From Lutjanus erythropterus (Eukaryota > Chordata > Actinopteri > Lutjaniformes > Lutjanidae), in NCBI GenBank assembly GCA_020091685.1, contig CM034602.1, positions 5,884,122 through 5,948,121 on the forward strand: 64,000 nucleotides of DNA, read 5' to 3'. Of this stretch, positions 36,621 through 45,600 are shown piece by piece. Numbering within the stretch: position 1 is the first letter of the stretch; each line of letters begins with the position of its first letter. Position numbers and translations under genes: made by a program. The notes under the pieces were generated by a model. The model was given only the letters and a program-made list of their open reading frames with translations. It did not search any database and was not told the origin of the DNA.

Positions 36621-39600
36621 CTGTGTATGTGTGAATGTGCATGGGGGGGCTGAAGTATAGAGATGCTGAGAAAGAGAGAGAGAGAAAGAGAGATGTCAAT
36701 AGCTGCTCACTTTACTTTGGCCCAAAGCAGAGGGATGGAAACAGTGAGGGAAGAAGGAGTCTTTTTCTTTCTTACAGCCTCTAAATCCCATTACGGATTA
36801 AGGCAGTTATTTGCGTTTGGAAGTTCACTGAAGGGGGTATGTGTGCGTGTGCCGCTTTCTCAGTTGTTTTGGGAGAGTTTTCAGCTCCTCCCAGGATGTG
36901 GTAGTGTGGGCAGACTGGGCTCCATGCCCCCTGTGGAGTACAGGGTGTGTGTATGTATAATATATAAGTGTGTTTTTGCGTGCGTGTCTCAGTGCTGTCA
37001 TGGATCTGAGTAAGACTGGCATGCATTTCCTGGTTTACTACTGTCTGCAAGCTCGCTTGTCCAATTAGATTCGCATAGCTGCTCACCTGGAATCACAACA
37101 TGATGTTAAGTAACAGAAGCAGCTGTTAGTCAAGTCAGTTTTAATTTATAAATCATCACAGAGTCACAGGGAACTTTTCATATAAAGCAGGTTTAGACTG
37201 TACACTTTATAAGCCCACTTGTTCTCACCAAGAGCAAGCACTAAGGTGACTGTGGCGAGGCAAAACTTGCTTTAAACAGCCAGAAACCTTAAGCAGAGCC
37301 AGCAGATCTTTTTTTAGGTGTTTTGACAAATGAAGTTAAATCTTCACGGCAGGTAAACATCAATATGAAAACAGCAAGAAACTCATAAGGGCTGTAAAAA
37401 CAATGAACCACAGAGGGTGTTCTTATATAAAGATGAAACCAGTACAGCTGATATGACAGAGCTCTACAGTTTTCAGCTGTGGAAACTGAAATACATGTAG
37501 CATCCCAAGCCAACATGGAAAGTGCCAAAAACTGCAGTTTGTTAAACGGCCACTTGAGGCTGAATCCAAATGTCATCTAAGACTTCCATATTAAAATTCT
37601 CAACTTTACTGCAGAAATAAACGTGTTTACAGTCTGGTACAAAAACCAGTTTAGGTCATTATAGCTAATTTCTTCATTCATTACAACTGCCCTGTTTTGC
37701 ATTGCTGTGAGTGTGCTCGCTTTGAGTGGCAGGTGGATATGGTCACAAATCATTAGCTGCTAGGTAGCCACTTCATTTGGCCGCCTCACCTCCACTCGCG
37801 CTCCGACTCTGCCAGTATTTGGATTTGCCAGGAGTTAGCATGGTCAGGTATTGCCAAGGTGGCAACAACCAGATCCACCACACTGTGAGCTTCAAAATGG
37901 ATCTTCAGAAACCTACGGAGGAAGTCACAGAGGCTCTGTCCACTATTTACGGTTGAGACTTGTTGTCAAGTGTGTTTAAATTACCATATGGATTAAAAAG
38001 AATCTTACTGTAGAAAGCAAAGATTTATAGTAATCCAAACTCAGTGTTACCCAGGTCTGCTAATTTTTGAAATGTTCTTCAAAATAGTTAGTTGAGCATA
38101 ACCTTTTTCAGCACTCTGCTATTCACTGATATTTTTAAGTACTATATGTTCAAGATGTAAGTACTGTATATTCACATCTGTAACTCGTCTTCTGTTGGGG
38201 GTTGAGCGTCTTGCTTGAGATCCTCCAGAAACTAGAACAACCACATTTGTGTAAATATGTGACCATAATGTGGTAGTGACTGACTGTAGATGCTCAGCAG
38301 GGGAAAATCCATCATTTGGAACTTCCAAGACTCTTTTTTTTTTTTTCATTCAAACCACAAAGTCATAAAGTCATGACTTTGTGGTTTGATGACACTTTAC
38401 AGTAGTTTTCTGACTAAGATGTTCTGAAAGTTCCCTCTATTTGTTAGAAAGAAATAGAGATCTTGATACATAAATCTAGAAAAAATGTAGGGATCTATAC
38501 TTACTCTTGCAAATATACATTCTGAGTGAGATGATCATATAACAACAAACATGCAGTTCACCCTTCAGAAATGCAGTAATATAGGTACTTAAAATGCTGC
38601 AGACATAGCACAGCTATCATTTACCACTGCACGGGATCTGATGTCACCATGCCTTGATCTCTTCAGAGTGAGCACTTAGAAACACAGCTTTAAATAATAC
38701 GCTCTGTAAATATACTTTATGACATCAGAAGTTTCGTCTCGGTGCTCTGGATCCCTCCAGCAGAGACTGACACTCTGGCAGAGATCCGATTCAGGGCTAT
38801 TCTTGGTGCCGCTGGCGCTCTCTGGTGTACTGCAGCCAGTCCACACAGTACACAGAAAATTACACATCTGAAAACCTTTCTTTTTTATAATAATGCCATT
38901 GTGGTTTTATCTGGTGACCACAGTGCCTTCAGAACACCCCCCCTTGGTTGCTCTACCATGGCAACGGTGAGAGTGGTGATTAAAAATATGTAATTTCTTT
39001 ATTTCATGTTGTCACTGGCTGCAAGAAAAGACTAACTTTTCATCTCTACAACAGTCTCTTTGCAAATGTAATAATTATACTGTAATTTTAGTACTTTAAA
39101 ACAGTGTTGGACAATGTGTTTGTGGGAATAAAAGATAACTTTTCTTACTCTCGTTCCTCGCAGAGTCACCGCTCTTTGACTTTACAGGGACGTGTATAAA
39201 CATCACAGATGGTTTAATTTCAAAACTCAGTTTGAGTACCTTGTGGGCTGAGGCCTCACACTGTGAGTTTTGGAGAACGTTTCGTGTAACGCCGTCCTCT
39301 CTTCTCGCACTGCAACACAAAAGCAGGTTTGGCCCGTCAGACACAGGCTCACACATTTTTTTTTAGGCCCAAATCCTGCTGGCTGCGGCACAGATCCTGG
39401 ACCTAGATAGCTTCGCTGATCACCACACGCTCTGCCAGCTGACCTTGGCTCCGCATCGATTAGGGTCGAGTTTCAAACAAACCGCATGAGATTTGTATTG
39501 GTTTTCGCTTCATGCTGGGACACATATTGACGCTCTAAATATTGTGGTAGTGTGCGGTTTCCTTTATAAGCTGCAGGGTTTGTTGGACACAGGCCACAGA

Positions 39601-42600
39601 GTGGTGGTGTGTCTAGCACATGCTCTGCCCCTCAAAATCTATGTATATACAAACAGTGTGCTGATGGCGGATACTGCTAAATAGGTAACAGCTGATTACA
39701 TATCAGTATTGTTTTTCTTGGTTGACATTTCAGCGCTGCTCAGTTATCACCCTGATGCATCTCTGTGCGCCATTTCATGAATAGACACCGTGAGTGTGTG
39801 CATTTCAGGCCAGGTAAAAAAAAACAACCTACAAGCCACTAATAGTTGCAGTGTACCCACCTGTTCCTCTACCTGTCTCAGGGATGCTGTGTGCTCCTCA
39901 GGCTCCTCCCTCAGCTGATCCCCCCCCTCTTGTTGTCACATAAATGGATTAGACCCTGGAGCTGACCAGGCTGTATGGTCCTCCAGATGCCCAATCCTCT
40001 TACTGTAGAGAGAACCACCAGCTGACGCACGTCAGGCCCAGAGTTTCCGTCATTCAGTACTGATATAGGTCTCGGGGCCTTAGGGTGCATCGTGTCTGAT
40101 ACGGGAGAGAGAGCTGGTGAGGAACACAAGGTTGGCTGATGGTACCCTAACATTTTGTCCAGTCAGCTTCTTAAAGTCTGAAGTAAGATATGCATTAGAA
40201 CCCTACTCAGATACCAAATACTTAAGTTCTTCTGTTGGTGCCACATGGAGAAAATTAATGGGAATTAATGTTTTAATCCTGTTCATGAAATAGCTGTCTG
40301 GATTCAATGAAACGTAATGAAAACTTACTCTGAAAGCAGTGATATATTTCCCTACAAGACCAATAGGGCCGAGCTTTATGCCTTAGAAATAATATCTGGA
40401 TGTTATTAGGCTATCCCACAACAACATACCATTAATTCTCAAATAATGCAACATATATAGTAGTAAAAAACTAGATATCAGTACTACAACAGTATTGTAG
40501 GGATGACTGTTGTTTTCACAAAATATTATGTATTACTATAAAATATAAAGTAAGTAAGACTGACTTAACTGTATTTGATTATTAACCACAAGTCACACAT
40601 TCTGCCGTTGTTGTAGTTTGTAACAGTGTTTTTATTCCACTCTTAATCAGTATCCTAATTTAGAGTACTGAAACTTTAATTTCCTGTGGCCTCCAAAAAG
40701 CCTTTCATAAAGTCTTCGAACCCAAAGATGCCCTCATATCATGAATTTTTCAGCATATCTGGGTACAGAGAGAGGTAGCTGCTACCTATTGACTTGTTCC
40801 AAGGCAATAAATTGATCAAAGAGCTTATTTACAAATTGTGGGGCTCTTGATCTTTAAAATATTCAGCTGCCGCTTGTGTTGCTGCTGCTGCTGCCAGAAA
40901 TAGCCTATTTAATGTGATTTAGTATCTGTTCCCAGAGCTAGAAGTGTCATGACTGTGGACCTCGTTATCCAGAGTTTGTGGATGCACATTTCAAAATAAC
41001 TGTATTCCTCCTGCAACTGTGTGAAAACGAATGTTTGGACACGGAGCTATTTATGGAGGGAGAGCATGTGGGTAGGGTGATGCAGCCGTGTGCGTTTGTT
41101 GGATAGTAACATAACATCGGTGCGCCTCGGCCGTTCGCGTGTATTTTCCTCCATAATAACAGCCACTGAGGATTAAAGCTCCAGAGACTCACTGAAATCC
41201 CCCTTTTTGGTTTGTAGTCATCTAAATTTGAGCCTCGTTCCTTGTGTGTGTGGTCAATGTAGAGCGTGTTCAAAGCTGGTTTAGTCACACTGTCAGTTCT
41301 CGTGGGTGAGAGATGAAAAGGAGTTTGAGTTGATTCCCGTTTCATTCCGCTGATTCGTTTTCCTCTCCCTGACTCATCTGACAGACTTTGGGCCTGACAG
41401 ATAGTGTTGGCTGGGGCGCCATCCAGAGGCAACACAAAGGATTACACAACACATTCCACTGAAATGGCCCTGAATGATGCTTGACTCTTCTTGTATCATG
41501 GAGCTGGTTCTTTGACACCAGATGTCTTGATCAAGGATACAAGAAACAAGCTCCTCTCTTTAGTCTTCTCTCTGTTATACCTCCAGTCCTGTTGGCATGG
41601 CTTCAACTAACCCGAGTGTGAAGCAGCTGAAGAAATATCAAACCCTGTCTTTTTAGCATGACATCTGATTGTCACTCACACTTCTAACTAACTGTGATCT
41701 GCTCTCAGACTGGCTGACCAGTGAACTCTTTATGTGTGACTACAGTATGTGACTTCTCTCTCTGTAGATGTCAACGACTGTGCCGGCCAGCCGTGCGAGA
41801 ACGGCGGCACCTGCAGGGACCTGGACGGAGATTTCAAATGTCACTGCCCGTCCCCTTATGTGGGCAAACACTGCCAACTGCGTAAGTGTGACCAGTCAGC
41901 ACTCGAAAGTGACATCATGTGACCAATTACTGTCATCTTAATCACCTCTAATACTTTCATCTGAAAACAACAAATTTTACTGGGTATAAATTGTGTGTTT
42001 CACAAAAAAATAACAATTTTATTATTAAGTAAAGTGCACCATGTTAATTTTTTTTCATCATAATCGTTGTTTCCACTGTTTTCCTTGATTATTTTTTGGG
42101 GCTTTTTTGCCTTTATTGGATAGAGACAGCTGAAGAGTAGACAGGAAGCTGGGTAAAGAGAGAGAGAGAGGGGGGATGACACACAGCAAAGAGCCACAGG
42201 CTGGAGTCGAACCAGTGGCTGCTGCAGAGGACTGACGGCCTCAGGACATGGGGCGCGCGCTCTACCAACTGAGCTACAGGAGTGCCCCTGTTTCCAGTAT
42301 TTTCAATGAACATGAAGGAATACTTTTCATCAAAATTTTTGTTGATAATATTAACACTGACACATATACATACAGCTGCACTAAATCCATATGTAATGGT
42401 GTACTGCTGCTGGTGTTATAGAAATATATGTTAATTGAAAGAAGTACTGTCCAAGTAAGACGTTAATTTTGATGGGACTGGGACGGCAGCCAAGCTGCTA
42501 CAGTTTAGAAAAATCAATAGGCAGCATAAAGAGAGTCTGCCAAATGGGAATCGATACTTTATTCATTTAAGCTGATTCGAAGCTCTGCATCATTAATGAC

Positions 42601-45600
42601 TTAATGGTTTACATAGTTCAGTGAAAGTATAGCACACACAAGGTTTAAGGATGAATGTGCATTTGATTTTAATTACCTCTCTGAGTATGTGACCATACAA
42701 AAAAGCATGCAAAATGCAGAAAAGTTATTTTAAAAGTAATGCAGGTAATAAAGGTAATAAAGGTAATAAAGGTAGTTAGTTTTTCTGAGTACTAAGCAAA
42801 GTACAAATATAATCAGATTTATGAAGATTATTGTATGCCAAATTCTCATGAAGGCCGCAGTGGGAAATCGTACCCTGACTTCAGACTCTGCCCCCCACCT
42901 CTCCCCTACAGGCTGTATTTCTCTGCTCGGCATGGAGGGAGGGGGCATCGCTGAGTCCCAGATCTCAGCCTCGTCAGTCCGTTACAGCATGCTGGGCCTG
43001 CAGCGCTGGGGACCGGAGCTCTCCCGCCTTAACAACAAGGGGCTGGTTAACGCCTGGAGTGCAGCTGCACATGACAAGAACCCATGGATAGAGGTCAGAC
43101 ATGTAGACAGATGAAGTGCATAGATGTTTGCATGTCGAAACACATTGTTCTGTTGTAGATCTACCTGCTTGAAAAAAAAATTGAATTATCAGAAAAAAAT
43201 ATTATTGATGAATTAAATACAGTTCAACGTATGGTGAGGTTTTTATTTAAGGTTGTTATTTAAAAAAAAAACAACTATTCATAATCTCCACATTCCCACA
43301 CTTTAAATGAACTTTTGGATATAAGTTGTCTTGTAAACTTAACTTACTAATGGCGGCTCTCTTTTCATAATTGCAGATCAACATGCAGAGAAAGATGCGC
43401 TTTACAGGCATCGTGACGCAGGGTGCCAGTCGCATAGGAACAGCCGAGTTCATCAAGGCCTTCAAGGTGGCCTCCAGCCTGGACGGCAAGACGTACACCA
43501 TTTACAGAACTGAGGGAGAGAGGAAGGACCGTGTAAGGAGACACAACACAGCTCAGCAAAGAACAGAGTGCACTGTAGTCAATAAGTCTGATCTACACTG
43601 ATTTATTTTTGTCCCCCTAGCCTTACTGAAAGATGTGCCAATCAAGATATATCAATCTAAATAAACCAAATACCCCACTGTGTTTCGGGAAGATAGAAAT
43701 GAACCACTAGGGGGAGCAGTGACAGACACGTGCTACAAGTGCTACATGAACTCATCAGTTCAAGTAACAATACAACAATAATTCCTCCTCTCTCTGCAGG
43801 TGTTTGTTGGAAATGTGGACAACGACGGCACCAAGACCAACCTGTTTGACCCCCCGATCATTGCCCAGTACATCCGCATCATCCCTGTGGTGTGTCGCAA
43901 GGCCTGCACCCTGCGCATGGAGCTGGTGGGCTGTGAGCTCAACGGTAAACTCACACAGAAAACATACCCACTACACCCACCCACACACACACACACACAC
44001 TGTTGACTGATGTTTGATAGTTCAATATTTAGCCGCAGTGTTTCCTCACTAATTGTTTTCAGCCCTGAACACTCAGTGACTGATCGTATTTCAAAGGCTG
44101 TTGCTCAGAGGATTAGTAGCTTTGAGCACAGATGTGTATTTATTAAAACCATATTTCACGATAGTATTATTGGCAAGCTATACTGCACATTGGAGGCTAA
44201 TGATTCAGAGATGGATTGTTGGTCATATTCGTCATCTAAATGTTGTTACCACAGCAGGCACATGTAAGCTAACACTTGGTTCTTTCAAGTCCTCTGTATT
44301 GCAACACATTTCTGTTCATCTTGCTGTTCTTTTTATGTGAAGCCAGTGTGGTTCTTTTGAACTCGCAGGCCTCATTACACTGTTGAATATTCGTCTCTCT
44401 TGATGCTCGTCTCATGTATCAGATCAGTGTCTGCTCTTCTCCCATCAGTCGTGCTTTCCAGTGCATGTGCATGTTTCCAAACTGGCTATATTAGGAGCAT
44501 GTTTTGTTTTCAGTCACCTGGCAGTCTGGCATGAGATCACAGCCAGCATACATGTATTTTGCCCCTGTCTTTAACACCTTTGCACGTCAAATAATTGTAA
44601 TATTAATTTGTATTTATATTGCGCCTTTCATTCATAACATGCAGCTCAATTTGCTTTTCAATGTGGCATCAAAAATTACAGCATGGCAATAAAAACAGGG
44701 CAAAAGAAGAAATAATTTAATTAAAAAATAGAATAAAAGATACAACAAAAGGAAGACAAATAAAAGCATAAAAAAATTACGACATTAACTAAATTCCTGC
44801 CTGATTAATTAGATCTTGAGTTGATTTCTAAAATGTAACATGTCTAATGTAACTGCACAGGGTGTTCCACAGTTGTTTTGAAGGCTACTTTTTGGTTATT
44901 TCCCCACATTTGAGTTCATTGCATTAACTTTAAAGGCTGAGCTGGTGGTATTCATTCTTACAGTATACCGCTCTCCACATCTGTGGGCGGTTTTTCTCTC
45001 AGAGTTTTCACGGCAGGCAAAACTAAGTACATCCACTTTAATGCAAAATACTTGTGAATGCATGAAATTTTGTAAGGACAGCTTGATTCCTGAAGGTTAT
45101 TGGTCTGTATTTAAACTCTGTTTAGTGAATCAACTGAAGTGTAAAATTATGTTATGAAAACGAGAAAGGATGTTGCATAAGCATAAGCTATATAATGCTA
45201 GGCAGCAGAGCAGAAATTATGAACATTTCTCATGCATCTTTGACCCTGTGTTCATCTGACCTGCATGCCCAGCTGCTTCACTAACATGTTACAGGCTTTA
45301 CAGATGTGCAATGAGCTCCACAAGTTTTTTTCCTCTTAAGAATCGGCGTTCTGGTCCTACTGAATATGTGAATTGACACAAAAAAGTATGAGAATACTTG
45401 CGTAGGATCACTGTTTAACTTAATATTGTGAGTGTGATAAATTTGAACCACAGATGGTGGAAATAAATAGTTGAAGGCACTATTAGATTCCCCCATGTGA
45501 TCTCAGCTAAGCCTAAAGCTGCACATTTATGGTTCCAGCTGTTTGGCATATCTCTGTCCATTGCATCCGCCGCTCTTGTCCTCCACGTCACCACCTCTGG

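Larger units (their letters stand above)
32713..41767 (+). other. mfge8: mfge8 intron 3 (9.1 kb)
   Basis: No exon recognised. It contains the repeat at 34965-35850, a GT microsatellite, a perfect hairpin at 38350 and otherwise nondescript AT-rich DNA. Confidence 0.7.

Noticed and set aside
40965-41435. 156-codon open frame on the minus strand in mfge8 intron 3
   Set aside because: No similarity or motif recognised and no flanking splice signals supporting a gene.
42203-42289. tRNA gene with good A and B boxes
   Set aside because: It is continuous with a SINE body and tail, and the anticodon-arm region does not fold as a clean tRNA.
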